From assembly GCA_028819005.1 (NCBI GenBank), contig JAPPMP010000023.1, positions 1-55,699 on the forward strand: a DNA stretch of 55,699 nt, read 5' to 3'. This document shows, piece by piece, positions 25,231 to 34,642 of this stretch (within the stretch, counting starts at the first letter, position 1; each line of letters begins with the position of its first letter). A program made the position numbers and the translations under genes. The notes under the pieces were generated by a model. The model was not told the DNA's origin and made no database searches. It saw only the letters and a list, made by a program, of their open reading frames with translations. This stretch comes from Acidimicrobiaceae bacterium. Its GTDB lineage: Bacteria > Actinomycetota > Acidimicrobiia > Acidimicrobiales > Aldehydirespiratoraceae.

Positions 25231-26058
25231 ATGACGATCGACTATGACTCCTACGAGACCATCATCGTTGAGATCCGCGACAACGTCGGCTGGGTGACCC
25301 TCAACCGTCCCGAGGCCTACAACGCCTTCAGTCCAACGATGGAGCGCGAGCTCTACGACGCCTGGAGGGCTTTTCGTCGTGACAACGACGTCCGATCGAT
25401 CGTCCTGACCGCGGCGGGGGAGAAGGCGTTCTGTGTCGGAATCGATCGAGAAGAGGGCGAGTTCACAGCGCTCGACGAATCTGTTGGCCTGTACGGCACT
25501 TCCAACAACTTCATGTACGACGATCCAGGCGACAAGCTGGGACCGAAGTCCTGTGATCTCTGGAAACCGGTGGTGTGCGCAGTCAACGGAATGGCCGCCG
25601 GAGGCGCGTTCTACATGCTGGCCGAGTCGGACGTGATCATCTCTGCCGAACATGCGACTTTTTTCGATCCTCATGTGACCTACGGAATGGCCGCGGTCTA
25701 TGAACCCATGAAGATGCTCCAACGCATGCCTCTCGGTGAGATTCTGCGGGTTTCCCTGTTGGGCAGCCACGAGCGGATGAGCGCAGCGACCGCGATGCGA
25801 ATCGGACTCGTCAGCGAAGTCTGCGCGAGCGAAGAGCTTCATCAGAGGGCGGAATGGCTCGCCGAGGCAATCGCTTCGCAGTCACCCTGGGCGGTACAGG
25901 CGACATTGCGAGCGATCTGGGCGGCAAATGACATGGGCCGCCTCAACGCCATCGCCGTGGCGCCGGCGATTCTCACCACAGGGTTCGACAGGGCGGCCAT
26001 GGAGGCAGGCGTCGACTCGTTCTCGGGTTCGAAGCGGATCAAACCCCGGATCCGCTGA
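25231..26058 (+). CDS. Enoyl-CoA hydratase/isomerase family protein
   Basis: A 275-residue crotonase-fold enzyme. VGWVTLNRPEAYNAFSPTME is the family opening, GEKAFCVGID the first oxyanion-hole segment, and NGMAAGGAFYMLAESDVIIS the second; AMRIGLVSEVC marks the start of the C-terminal helices. It acts on CoA thioesters, but the usual catalytic glutamates are not clear, so hydration, isomerisation or another crotonase reaction is possible. GGAGG lies 12 bases before the ATG. It follows the hydrolase relic and precedes other acyl-CoA genes. Confidence 0.87.
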   Translation: MTIDYDSYETIIVEIRDNVGWVTLNRPEAYNAFSPTMERELYDAWRAFRRDNDVRSIVLTAAGEKAFCVGIDREEGEFTALDESVGLYGTSNNFMYDDPGDKLGPKSCDLWKPVVCAVNGMAAGGAFYMLAESDVIISAEHATFFDPHVTYGMAAVYEPMKMLQRMPLGEILRVSLLGSHERMSAATAMRIGLVSEVCASEELHQRAEWLAEAIASQSPWAVQATLRAIWAANDMGRLNAIAVAPAILTTGFDRAAMEAGVDSFSGSKRIKPRIR

Positions 26059-26072
26059 AATCGTCTGGACCC

Positions 26073-26486
26073 CTAGGCTCCTAGGCGTTGCCGCGCCGCG
26101 GCGCTCATATCGAGGAGTCGCTGCGGGATGATCACGCCGTTGACCTGGACCTGGCCTCCGTGTCCGACTGCAGGCGCATCGGCAGCGTCAGGAGCTTCGA
26201 CAGCCGCAGCCGCGGCCTTCTCAGCAGCCTCGGCAGCTTCGACCTCCTCGCGTTGGCGAGCCGCGAGGAACTCGTCATAGTCGCGTTGCCTCACCAGAGA
26301 ATGGTGATCGATGTGGCCGACTGCGGTGCCGTCGTCGAAACGAACCCAGTAGCGGGTCCAGCTGAAGCCGTTGGCCACGGCGATCTTGCCGGTGCTGCCG
26401 GCGGCGTAACCCGGGACGTCCTCTACGAGCCTCACCTTGGCGCCTCGCACGAAGGGGTTTGCCTGGAGTTGCGCAGTCGTCGGCAC
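26073..26486 (-). CDS. Small protein with SH3-like domain (nitrile hydratase beta-like)
   Basis: 137 residues. Residues about 10-65 (GAKVRLVEDVPGYAAGSTGK, WTRYWVRFDDGTAVGHIDHH) resemble the SH3-like barrel of nitrile hydratase beta subunits and KOW-type folds. A coiled, alanine- and glutamate-rich stretch follows (REEVEAAEAAEKAAAAAVEA), ending with NGVIIPQRLLDMS. No catalytic residues can be named. I placed the start at GTG 26486 because a TACCTT box (26495-26500, minus) lies 8 nt upstream; TTG at 26507 is the longer choice. It is divergent from the amidohydrolase. Confidence 0.65.
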   Translation of the reverse strand: MPTTAQLQANPFVRGAKVRLVEDVPGYAAGSTGKIAVANGFSWTRYWVRFDDGTAVGHIDHHSLVRQRDYDEFLAARQREEVEAAEAAEKAAAAAVEAPDAADAPAVGHGGQVQVNGVIIPQRLLDMSAAARQRLGA

Positions 26487-26531
26487 AAGCACACAAGGTA
26501 GCGCCAACTGGGGCGTTCGCGGGCAATCAGA

Positions 26532-26537
26532 TACGAT
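26532..26537 (+). promoter_or_regulatory. Candidate -10 box of the amidohydrolase gene
   Basis: TACGAT lies 53 nt before the start at 26591, giving a leader that contains the GGGAGG ribosome-binding site. Confidence 0.4.
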
Positions 26538-26590
26538 CCCAGGACAGACACGCAGCGGCCAGCGACATATTCACAGGGAGGGAAGCGGCA

Positions 26591-27793
26591 ATGAGTTCTC
26601 AAGACCTCGGCTACAGGCCCTTTGACGCCGACAACCACTACTACGAGGCACTCGACGCGTTCACTCGACATGTCCCGGCAGAGATGCAGCCCCGGGTCGT
26701 GCAGTGGGTCGAGATGAACGGTCGAAAATACAACCTGGTCGGCGGGACGATCTCACATGCGGTCGTCAACCCGACATGGGACCCCGTGGCGATGCCGGGG
26801 GCGCTCAACGCCTTCTTCAAGGGCAACCCCGAGGGGAAGAACCCCATGGACATGCTCAAAGAGCGCGAGCCGCTGCCCGACTATTACATGCACAACGAAG
26901 CGCGCGTGAAGCTGATTGATGAGCAGGGGCTGTCCGGGATCTGGCTCTTCCCGACCCTGGGCGTGCTCTATGAGGAGCTGATCCGGACCGACGTCGAGGC
27001 TTGCACTGTGATGATGCAGGCGTTCAACCGCTGGCTGTATGAGGACTGGGGCTACGCCTACGAAAACAAGATCTTCGGCGCCCCTTATCTCTGCCTCGGC
27101 GATCCGACAGCGGCCGCCGCTGAAGTGGAGAAGGTGGTCGGACTCGGCGCCCGTGTGGTCGTCATGCGCCCGGCGCCGGTGACCATCCCCACCGGAAAGG
27201 TCTCTCCCTTCTCGAAGAGGTTCGACCCCGTCTGGTCCGCCATCAACGAGGCCGGCGTCACCGTTGTCGTCCACGCAGCCGCGAGCGGCTACTCGTCGAT
27301 GGGCTACGCGGCTGACACGAAATTCTCCGCGGGCGGGCTCAGTCGTACCGGCGGATACATGGGTCCGAGCCTTGCCAGCTTCGCCATCGAGCGGGCGGCG
27401 CAGGACTGGTTGATTCAATCGGTCTTCGAGAAACTGTATGACCGTTTTCCGCGTCTGCGGGTGGCGAGCGTTGAGAACGGGTCGGACTTCCTTGCTCCGA
27501 TGTTCCGCAAGTTCGATCAAACGGCCAAGAAGAGTTTCAGCTGGTTCGATGATCACCCGGTCGACACTTTCAAGGAGAAGGTGTGGATGAACCCGTTCTG
27601 GGAGGACGACGTCACTGAAGTTTCCGGGCTCATGGGTCCGGACCATGTCATCTTCGGTTCCGACTGGCCTCACATTGAAGGCCTGCCGCATCCACTCGAC
27701 TACGTTGTCGAGCTCAAGGGTTTCGACCCCGCGGACCGCAGGAAGATCCTCTTGGACAACGTCAGCTACCTGAACACGCCCCTGCCTGCTTGA
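26591..27793 (+). CDS. Amidohydrolase-family protein (ACMSD-like TIM barrel)
   Basis: A 400-residue metal-dependent hydrolase or decarboxylase. FDADNHYYE at the N-terminus replaces the classic HxH metal pair, as in many actinobacterial amidohydrolase-2 proteins. VVHAAASGYSSM and VIFGSDWPHIEG supply further metal or catalytic residues (the His and the final Asp). GGGAGG lies 9 bases before the ATG. Followed by an acyl-CoA dehydrogenase and a transporter in the same direction, it probably belongs to a catabolic group, but the substrate is unknown. Confidence 0.85.
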   Translation: MSSQDLGYRPFDADNHYYEALDAFTRHVPAEMQPRVVQWVEMNGRKYNLVGGTISHAVVNPTWDPVAMPGALNAFFKGNPEGKNPMDMLKEREPLPDYYMHNEARVKLIDEQGLSGIWLFPTLGVLYEELIRTDVEACTVMMQAFNRWLYEDWGYAYENKIFGAPYLCLGDPTAAAAEVEKVVGLGARVVVMRPAPVTIPTGKVSPFSKRFDPVWSAINEAGVTVVVHAAASGYSSMGYAADTKFSAGGLSRTGGYMGPSLASFAIERAAQDWLIQSVFEKLYDRFPRLRVASVENGSDFLAPMFRKFDQTAKKSFSWFDDHPVDTFKEKVWMNPFWEDDVTEVSGLMGPDHVIFGSDWPHIEGLPHPLDYVVELKGFDPADRRKILLDNVSYLNTPLPA

Positions 27794-27874
27794 GCCCTAG
27801 CTGCGCTCACTCGAACAGGTGAACGCTCGCTAACATGTTCGCTCAGCGATCGAATCGAGGAGCCGGGCAGAACA

Positions 27875-29128
27875 ATGAGCACACCTAGCGCCGAAGAAGT
27901 CCGGCTTGAACTCGAAGCCTGGCTTGATCAGAACTGGGACGAAGACCTGACAGTTCGCGAATGGTGGCAGCGCATCGCACCCACCGGCTATGCGCATCCC
28001 ACGCTCGGCACACACGCCGGGGGCAGGGGTTGGGGCCGAGAACTGGCCGGAGTGGTCAACACGGTAATGGCTGAGAAAGGCGTCATGGGGCCGCCGATCG
28101 GGGGGTTGGGCTGGATGCTCGCGGCGCCGACGATCGCGTTGCACGGCACGCCCGAACAGATCGAGCGCTTCATCCCGCCGATTCTCGACGGGTCGGTCGG
28201 CTGGTGCCAACTGTTCTCAGAACCCGGGGCAGGATCGGACCTGGCAGGTTTGGCCTGCAAGGCCCAGCGCGACGGCGATGAGTGGGTTGTCAGCGGACAG
28301 AAGGTCTGGACTTCGGGTGGTCAGGTTTCCGATTGGGGGATGCTCATCGCCCGGACCGATCCGGACGCGCCGAAACACAAGGGGATCACCTGGTTCGCCT
28401 TGGAAATGGACCAGCCTGGAGTCACCGTTCGCCCCCTGAGGGAAATGACCGGTCGGGCGATGTTCAACGAAGTGTTCATCGACGAGGCGCGGGCTCTCGA
28501 CGCCGACGTCATCGGCGGGCTCAACAACGGCTGGGCCGTGGCGAACGCGACGCTCCGCTTCGAACGCGAGTCGTTGGGCTCATCGGGCCGCAGGCCGCGA
28601 ACGGCGACCCCGGGCAAGAAGGGGAAGATGCTCGGCCGCCGTGTCGCAGAATTCGCTGCCCCGGCCACAAGCGAAGGGGGAGTGCCCTCTGTCGGCCCTG
28701 GTCTGTGGCAGTTTCTCGCGGATCTGGCCCGCAAGTCCGGCAAGAACGAAGACCCCAACCTGCGACAGGAACTGGTGAGACTGTGGTCGTTGATCGAGGT
28801 CAACCGCCTCGGCGCGCTTCGTGCCAAGGATCCCGCGCAGAGAACAGGAGCTGAGCCCAATATCGGCAAGCTCCATGTCAGTGAGATGTTCAGGTCATTC
28901 CGCGAGGTCGGCCTGTCAGTCCTCGGCGCCGACGGCATGCTGAGCGGAGAAGACGACAACCTCAGCAGCGGCCTGCTCGGCGAACTCGCGATTTTCTCGC
29001 CCGGCCCGTCGATCTACGGCGGGACCGACCAGATTCAGCGCAACATAATCGGCGAGCGCGTCCTGGGCCTTCCCAGAGAGCCCGGACCGACGAAAGACAC
29101 CCCTTTCAAGGACCTCCCCAGGAACTGA
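27875..29128 (+). CDS. Acyl-CoA dehydrogenase
   Basis: A 417-residue FAD enzyme that forms an alpha-beta double bond in an acyl-CoA. CQLFSEPGAGSDLAGL is the FAD-binding signature, WVVSGQKVWTSGG follows, and GGTDQIQRNIIGERVLGLPR the C-terminal one. An insertion of about 60 residues (SSGRRPRTATPGKKGKMLGR and following) lies between the beta domain and the C-terminal helices. The start has CGAGGAG upstream. It is 81 bp after the amidohydrolase and 19 bp before the transporter, so one transcript is likely for the latter pair. Confidence 0.9.
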   Translation: MSTPSAEEVRLELEAWLDQNWDEDLTVREWWQRIAPTGYAHPTLGTHAGGRGWGRELAGVVNTVMAEKGVMGPPIGGLGWMLAAPTIALHGTPEQIERFIPPILDGSVGWCQLFSEPGAGSDLAGLACKAQRDGDEWVVSGQKVWTSGGQVSDWGMLIARTDPDAPKHKGITWFALEMDQPGVTVRPLREMTGRAMFNEVFIDEARALDADVIGGLNNGWAVANATLRFERESLGSSGRRPRTATPGKKGKMLGRRVAEFAAPATSEGGVPSVGPGLWQFLADLARKSGKNEDPNLRQELVRLWSLIEVNRLGALRAKDPAQRTGAEPNIGKLHVSEMFRSFREVGLSVLGADGMLSGEDDNLSSGLLGELAIFSPGPSIYGGTDQIQRNIIGERVLGLPREPGPTKDTPFKDLPRN

Positions 29129-29147
29129 CTCAGGGCCGCAGCGTCGT

Positions 29148-30350
29148 TTGTCATCCTCTCCCACTTCTCATGGCGGTTCTTCGGGTTTGTCGCTGAAAAG
29201 CGATCCGAACATCCCGTATTACGCGGTCACCGCGGTGTTGATCATGGGCTACGGCTCGGTGTTGACGCTGCTGGCCGAGTTTCGCAACCAGTTCGGCTTT
29301 TCCGAGACTCAACTCGGCCTTGTCACCGCAGCCGGATTCCTGGCCGGTTTCGTCGCACAGATCGCCCTCGCCCCGTTCGCCGATCGCGGACGAACCGCGC
29401 AGATGATCCCTGCGGGTGTGGCTCTGGCCGCAGTCTCTATGCTCGCGATGGTGTGGGCGACACAGCTCTGGGCCTTCGTTGCGGCCAGAGTGCTGTTCGG
29501 GTTCAGCGCGGGCGCGGTGTCTCCGGCGATGCGGCGGCTGATCATCACCCGCGATCCCGAGAACGTGGGCCAGAACCTGGGACGTCTGACCGCGGTCGAG
29601 ATTTCGGGTTTCGTGCTCGGTCCTGCGTCTGCAGCGGCGATGGTGGAATTGGGCGGACTCAGAGTGCCCTTCATCGCTTTGGGCGTCGCCAACGCCGTGA
29701 TGCTGCTATGGGTGACCCGCCTTGACCTCCACACCAGCGCCGACGGCGCAACCAAGCGCAAGACCCTGCCGCTCTTGAAGCTGCCGAAGATTCAGGCTGC
29801 ACTACTGGCGGGGGTTGCGTTCTACCTGACCATCGCCTATTTCGAGACGACCTGGGCCGTCCTGCTCGACGATCTGGGCGCAAAGACCTGGCTGGTCGGC
29901 GTCTCGCTCAGTCTCTTCACCGTCCCGATGATCGTGTTGGCGCCGACCGGAGGCCGCCTGACTCAGAAGCTGGGCCATTCGGCGATCGTCGGCAAGTCGA
30001 TCACTGCTGCTGCGGTCTGCACGGCTCTCTACGGCTGGGTCGATCTGTTGTGGCCGGTTCTGCTCATCTCGCTGGTCCACGCAGTGGCGGACGCCTTCAC
30101 ACTCCCGGCCAACCAGGTGGCCATAGCCACGGCCTGTCCCCCTGAACAGGCGGCGGCTGGACAAGGCTTGTTTTCGGGGATCGGCACGCTCGTTTCCGGA
30201 ATGGTGGCCCTGGTGGCCGGATTCCTGTACGAGACGACGGGTCCGCAGGTTCTCTACACGACTGCGGCAACAGCGATGATGGCGCTGCTGGCCGTTTCGC
30301 TCATTCTGGACCGAGCGGAGTCGGCGCCGCGCCGGGCATCCGACGCTTGA
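29148..30350 (+). CDS. Major facilitator superfamily transporter
   Basis: 400 residues with twelve predicted membrane helices. PFADRGRTAQMIPAGVALAA after helix 2 fits the MFS loop motif, and RVLFGFSAGAVSPAMRRLII helix 4. The frame starts with TTG at 29148 and no better start exists before the first helix (NIPYYAVTAVLIMGYGSVLT). It may import the substrate of the adjacent acyl-CoA dehydrogenase and amidohydrolase, but the specificity cannot be read. Confidence 0.85.
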   Translation: MSSSPTSHGGSSGLSLKSDPNIPYYAVTAVLIMGYGSVLTLLAEFRNQFGFSETQLGLVTAAGFLAGFVAQIALAPFADRGRTAQMIPAGVALAAVSMLAMVWATQLWAFVAARVLFGFSAGAVSPAMRRLIITRDPENVGQNLGRLTAVEISGFVLGPASAAAMVELGGLRVPFIALGVANAVMLLWVTRLDLHTSADGATKRKTLPLLKLPKIQAALLAGVAFYLTIAYFETTWAVLLDDLGAKTWLVGVSLSLFTVPMIVLAPTGGRLTQKLGHSAIVGKSITAAAVCTALYGWVDLLWPVLLISLVHAVADAFTLPANQVAIATACPPEQAAAGQGLFSGIGTLVSGMVALVAGFLYETTGPQVLYTTAATAMMALLAVSLILDRAESAPRRASDA

Positions 30351-30447
30351 ATGACCGTCTTCAACCGGGGGATCGCCCTGTCGGGGTGCATCATGTGCGA
30401 TGATGCTGCGGGGCAAAGACAACCCAACGACCTTCGGGAGACCGCAA

Positions 30448-31233
30448 ATGCAGAGTCACGAGATTGACTACCAGATTCATGGAGACGACCTCCAGTTCGT
30501 GGAGATCGAACTCGACCCCGGCGAGGTGGTGATCGCCGAGGCGGGGGCCATGATGTACATCGAACAGGGCATCGCCTTCGAGTCCAAGATGGGCGACGGT
30601 TCGAACCCAGATGAGGGCAAATGGTCCAAATTCAAGTCGGCTGCCAAGAGGGGAATCACCGGAGAGTCGCTGTTCCTCACCCATTTCTCCAACAGGGCGC
30701 CGTCCGGTCGCCAGAAGGTGGCGATGGCCGCGCCGTATCCCGGCAAGGTGCTGCCGGTCGACCTGCGGGAGGTCGGGGGCAGGATCCTGGCCCAGAAGGA
30801 CGCGTTCCTGTGCGCGGCTTCGGGAACGAGACTCGACATTGCCTTCAACAAGAAGATCGGCACCGGCCTGTTCGGCGGTGAGGGGTTCATCCTCCAGGAC
30901 ATCTCCGGCGACGGCCTGGCCTTCCTGCATGCAGGAGGAACCATCGTGCGCAAACGCCTCCAGGGCGAGACGCTGCGGGTCGACACCGGCTGCCTGGTTG
31001 CCTTCCAGCCCCAGATCCAGTATTCGATCGAGCGCGCCGGCAATCTCAAGTCGATGGTGTTCGGCGGTGAGGGGATGTTCTTGGCCACCCTCACGGGAGT
31101 CGGCGACGTCTGGCTTCAGTCCTTGCCGTTCAACCGTCTTGCGGACCGGGTATTGGCCAACCTCCAACCCGGTGGATCCGACGGTGAGGGCTCGGTTGTC
31201 GGCGGCCTGTCCAACATCTTCGAGCGCACGTGA
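30448..31233 (+). CDS. TIGR00266 / AIM24-like family protein
   Basis: 261 residues. [20 protein letters not shown], followed by glycine-rich strands ([43 protein letters not shown]), matches the TIGR00266 (AIM24-like) beta-rich family, found widely and without a settled biochemical role. GGGAGA lies 7 bases before the chosen ATG; an upstream ATG at 30400 is in frame but has no ribosome-binding site. It converges on selD with only 3 bp between stops. Confidence 0.85.
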   Translation: MQSHEIDYQIHGDDLQFVEIELDPGEVVIAEAGAMMYIEQGIAFESKMGDGSNPDEGKWSKFKSAAKRGITGESLFLTHFSNRAPSGRQKVAMAAPYPGKVLPVDLREVGGRILAQKDAFLCAASGTRLDIAFNKKIGTGLFGGEGFILQDISGDGLAFLHAGGTIVRKRLQGETLRVDTGCLVAFQPQIQYSIERAGNLKSMVFGGEGMFLATLTGVGDVWLQSLPFNRLADRVLANLQPGGSDGEGSVVGGLSNIFERT

Positions 31234-31236
31234 ACG

Positions 31237-32280
31237 TTACCCGTCCGTCGATCTGAGATGGATTCGGCCGGCGCCTTCGCGCACTGTGCCGATAGCGGCC
31301 GCGGTGTGGCCCGACGACAGCAGGGAGGCCAACACGTCCTGAGCCACTGCGCCGTCGACTCCGAACACCAAACCCCCTGAGGTTTGGGCGTCGGCGAGGA
31401 GCGTCACGTCAAGTTCGCTCACGTTCTCGCCGCGGTCGACCCGATCGCTGATCCAGCCGAGATTCCGGCCCGTGCCCGAGGGCACGACGCCCGATGCTGC
31501 CAGCTCCCTGGCGCCGTCGATGATCGGCACGTCGTCGACGATGATCTCGAGGTCGACGCCGGACTCCTGAGCGGCCCGCCCGCTGTGCCCGAGAAGTCCG
31601 AATCCGGTGACGTCAGTCGCTCCGGTAGCGCCTGCAGCAACGGCGATCTCCGCGGCCGCGGCGTTGGTGGCAGTCATCGACGCAACGGCCTCAGCTACGC
31701 AGTCGGCGTCGGCGCGCCCCCATTTGAGACCGGTCGTGACCACGCCGATCCCCAGCGGTTTGGTGAGGATCAGCCTCTGGCCGGCACGAAACCCGGAATT
31801 GGTCAGCATTCTGTTCGGATGCACCTCTCCGATCACCGCCATCCCGTACTTGGGTTCGGGGTCGTCGACTGTATGGCCGCCGGCCACGACGAAGCCGCAC
31901 TGCCTAGCGATGTCGTGTCCGCCGGCGAGCACCTCCTGGAGTTGTCCGCGGGTCAGTTCATCGGTGTTCCAGCACACCAGATTGAGAGCCAGCAGCGGGC
32001 GCCCGCCCATGGCATAGACGTCAGAGACAGAGTTGGCCGCAGCCACCTGCCCCCAGCTGAACGGGTCGTCCACCACAGGGGTGATGAAGTCGGCGGTGAC
32101 GACCAGGGCGCGGTCGTCGCTCAAGCGCCACACAGCGGCGTCGTCGCCGCTCAGAGCCCCGACCAGCAGATCGGGACTCTCGGTGTCAGACAGATGGCGC
32201 ACGACCTGCGCCAGTTCGCCCGGGGCGAGCTTGCAGCCTCAACCAGCGCCGTGGCTGAACTCAGTGAGTCGTTTGCTCAT
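31237..32280 (-). CDS. selD: Selenophosphate synthetase, selenocysteine-containing
   Basis: SelD makes selenophosphate from selenide and ATP for selenocysteine and selenouridine synthesis. From an ATG at 32280, preceded by GGAGA, the frame reads MSKRLTEFSHGAG, then TGA at 32239-32241, then GCKLAPGELAQVVRHL, and runs open to 31237: 347 residues counting TGA as Sec14. This is exactly the catalytic Cys/Sec position of SelD (HGAG-[C/U]-GCK). Later motifs agree: GDDAAVW, ANSVSDVYAMGGRPLLALNL, GGHTVDDPEPKYG, TDVTGFGLLGH, ADAQTSGGL. A gene caller that stops at TGA would annotate a truncated protein from 32202. A hairpin follows the TGA as a bacterial SECIS should. Confidence 0.93.
32210..32241 (-). 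promoter_or_regulatory. Candidate bacterial SECIS element in selD
   Basis: Ten bases after the UGA the message can form UCGCC-CCG-GGCGA, a perfect 5-bp stem with a 3-nt loop ending in G. An outer helix is interrupted by two mismatches, extending the element to about 29 nt after the UGA. The loop G is 18 nt from the UGA, within the range known for bacterial SECIS hairpins. Confidence 0.65.
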
Positions 32281-32345
32281 CTGCGGTCTCCTTGGTAGGT
32301 GAACACGTGCATGGCTACCTTACGCCTCTTGTGCTTCTCAGGCCC

Positions 32346-32351
32346 TAGGGT
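32346..32351 (+). promoter_or_regulatory. Candidate -10 box of the nitronate monooxygenase gene (leaderless)
   Basis: TAGGGT lies 6 nt before the ATG at 32358. Confidence 0.55.
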
Positions 32352-32357
32352 GGCCGG

Positions 32358-33431
32358 ATGAATGTGGAGGCGTCGTCCGCTGTCGATTCCCGTCTCAAGA
32401 CGAAGGCGACCGAGTTGTTCGGGGTCGATTACCCGATAGTTCAAACAGGAATGGGTTGGGTGGCCGGACCGTCGTTGGTGACGGGCACCGCCAATGCCGG
32501 CGGTTTGGGCATTCTGGCCGCGGCCACAATGACCCTCGAGGAGATGAAAGCCGCCGTCGGCGAAGTGAAGTCGCGCACCGACCGACCCTTCGGGGTGAAC
32601 CTCCGCACGGATGCTGTCGATGTCGGGCAGAGGATCGACCATCTGATAGCCGCAAACGTGAAGGTCGCCAGTTTCGCGCAGGCCCCCCGGCCGGACATGG
32701 TGAGAAAACTCAAGGACCACGGACTTGTCGTCATGCCGACAGTCGGTGCTCGGCGTCACGCCGAGAAGGTTGCCGAGTGGGGCGTGGACGCGGTGTTGTG
32801 CCAAGGCGGCGAAGGCGGCGGCCACACCGGTACGGTGCCGACCTCGCTGCTGCTCCCGCAGGTGTTGGACGCGGTCGATGTTCCCGTGATCGCGGCGGGC
32901 GGCTTCCATGACGGCAGGGGTCTGGCCGCGGCGCTGGCTTGGGGCGCCGACGGCATCGCCATGGGGACGCGTTTCCTGCTCACCTCCGACAGCCGGGTGC
33001 CAGCGGAGGTGAAGGATGTGTATCTCGGCACCGCGGTTACGGGCACCGTCGTGTCGACTGCGATCGACGGCTCCCCTCAGAGAGTCGTCCGCACCGAGGT
33101 CGTCGACTCGTTGGAACGCGCCGGGGTGCTCAAACTGCCCCGCGCCGCGGTCAATGCTCTGCGTTTTCGCAAGCTCACCGGCACTTCGCTGCGAGACCTG
33201 CTGCGAGAAGGCCTGTCGATGAAGAAGAACCGAGGCCTCACCTATTCGCAGGTAGCCATGGCTGCCAACGCGGCGATGTTGACACGGGCCGCGATGGTCG
33301 AGGGACGCCTCGAGGCGGGGATCCTCCCGACGGGGCAGTGCGTCGGTGTGGTCGATGACCTGCCGAGTTGTGAGACGCTGATCACCCGGATCGTGTCCGA
33401 GGCATCGGAGCGACTCGACGCCTGCGGGTGA
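32358..33431 (+). CDS. Nitronate monooxygenase (2-nitropropane dioxygenase family)
   Basis: A 357-residue FMN-dependent TIM-barrel enzyme. YPIVQTGMGWVAGPSLVTGT is the family N-terminus with the FMN contacts, VLCQGGEGGGHTGTVPT the phosphate-binding loop with the catalytic histidine, and IAAGGFHDGRGLAAALAWGA plus GTRFLLTSDS complete the barrel. Members oxidise alkyl nitronates, but some act as other FMN oxidases. It is divergent from selD with 77 bp between starts. Confidence 0.87.
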   Translation: MNVEASSAVDSRLKTKATELFGVDYPIVQTGMGWVAGPSLVTGTANAGGLGILAAATMTLEEMKAAVGEVKSRTDRPFGVNLRTDAVDVGQRIDHLIAANVKVASFAQAPRPDMVRKLKDHGLVVMPTVGARRHAEKVAEWGVDAVLCQGGEGGGHTGTVPTSLLLPQVLDAVDVPVIAAGGFHDGRGLAAALAWGADGIAMGTRFLLTSDSRVPAEVKDVYLGTAVTGTVVSTAIDGSPQRVVRTEVVDSLERAGVLKLPRAAVNALRFRKLTGTSLRDLLREGLSMKKNRGLTYSQVAMAANAAMLTRAAMVEGRLEAGILPTGQCVGVVDDLPSCETLITRIVSEASERLDACG

Positions 33432-33469
33432 GTCGCGGAGCTGTCGGGCCAAGGCGAAGCCGATGGGGA

Positions 33470-34642
33470 TCAGCCCCCGCTCACGAGTTGTCCAGATCCC
33501 CGCGGCAGCACCACCTCGTCGTCTCGATCATCGAGCCAGCCCTGGGGCAGGTGCACGCTGCGAGCGGAGCCGTGATGGCCTCGAACCATGCGCATGCCTC
33601 CCTGTGGAAATGGCAGCGTGCGGTCCAACCCGTCCAGCAACGAGCTCAACTCGTCAAGTGATCCCACTTTGTTGAGTCGGCGGCGAACCTCATTGCCGAT
33701 CGCGAATCCCTTCAGGTACCAGCCGGTGTGTTTGCGGAAGTCGCGGATTCCCGAGTGTTCGCCGAGCCAGTCGCAGAGAAGTTCGGCGTGGTCGGCCATG
33801 CCGTCGACAACCTTGCCGAGACTGGGGCGCTCAGGGAGTGGCCGACCGTCGAACATGCGTGCCAGGTCTTCGAAGATCCAGGGCCGGCCGAGGCAGCCGC
33901 GCCCGATGACAACGCCGTCAGCTCCGGTGGTCCGCATCATTCTGAGCGCATCTTCGGCCTCCCAGACGTCGCCGTTGCCGAACACCGGGATCTCGGTAAC
34001 AACGGATTTGAGTTCGGCGATGCGTTCCCAGTCGGCCGCTCCGCTGTACAGCTGACTAGCGGTTCGGGCGTGGAGCGCGACGGCCCGACATCCCTCCTCC
34101 TGAGCGATGCGGGCGGTGTCGAAGAACGTGGTGGTCGAGTCGTCGATGCCGATCCGGAACTTCAGCGTGACCGGCACATCTCCGGCGGCGGTAACCGCGG
34201 CACGGACGATTGAGCGGCAGAGCGAGCGCTTCCAGGGGAGCGCCGCGCCGCCGCCGTGGCGCGTCACCTTCTTCATCGGGCAGCCGAAGTTGATGTCGAT
34301 GTGTTCGACGCCCTGATTGTCGACGAGGCGACGGGTGGCCTCTTTGATCGAGTCGGCGTCGGTTCCGTACAACTGGATGCTGCGGGGCCACTCGCCAGGA
34401 GCGAACGAAGCCAGCTTGAGCGTCTTGGGGTTCTCTTCGACGATCGCTCTGGCGGTGATCATCTGGTTGACGTAGAGCCCGGCTCCGTAGCTGCGGCAGA
34501 GGGCGCGGAACGGAGCGTTGGTCACGCCGGCCATCGGTGCGAGCACAACGGGAGGCCAGACCTTGAGATCGCCTATGAACGCGGGCGCGAACTCACCGGC
34601 AGCGGCCACAGGTTCTTCGGGAGGTGCAGAGGCGTCGGTCAT
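33470..34642 (-). CDS. dusB: tRNA-dihydrouridine synthase
   Basis: A 390-residue flavoenzyme that reduces uridines in the tRNA D-loop. VVLAPMAGVTNAPFRALCR is the FMN-binding start, INFGCPMKKVTRHGGGAALP holds the catalytic cysteine, LHARTASQLYSGAADW follows, and GNGDVWEAEDALRMM with GRGCLGRPWIF the second FMN segment. The start overlaps the maf stop as ATGA, so the two are translationally coupled. Confidence 0.92.
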   Translation of the reverse strand: MTDASAPPEEPVAAAGEFAPAFIGDLKVWPPVVLAPMAGVTNAPFRALCRSYGAGLYVNQMITARAIVEENPKTLKLASFAPGEWPRSIQLYGTDADSIKEATRRLVDNQGVEHIDINFGCPMKKVTRHGGGAALPWKRSLCRSIVRAAVTAAGDVPVTLKFRIGIDDSTTTFFDTARIAQEEGCRAVALHARTASQLYSGAADWERIAELKSVVTEIPVFGNGDVWEAEDALRMMRTTGADGVVIGRGCLGRPWIFEDLARMFDGRPLPERPSLGKVVDGMADHAELLCDWLGEHSGIRDFRKHTGWYLKGFAIGNEVRRRLNKVGSLDELSSLLDGLDRTLPFPQGGMRMVRGHHGSARSVHLPQGWLDDRDDEVVLPRGSGQLVSGG

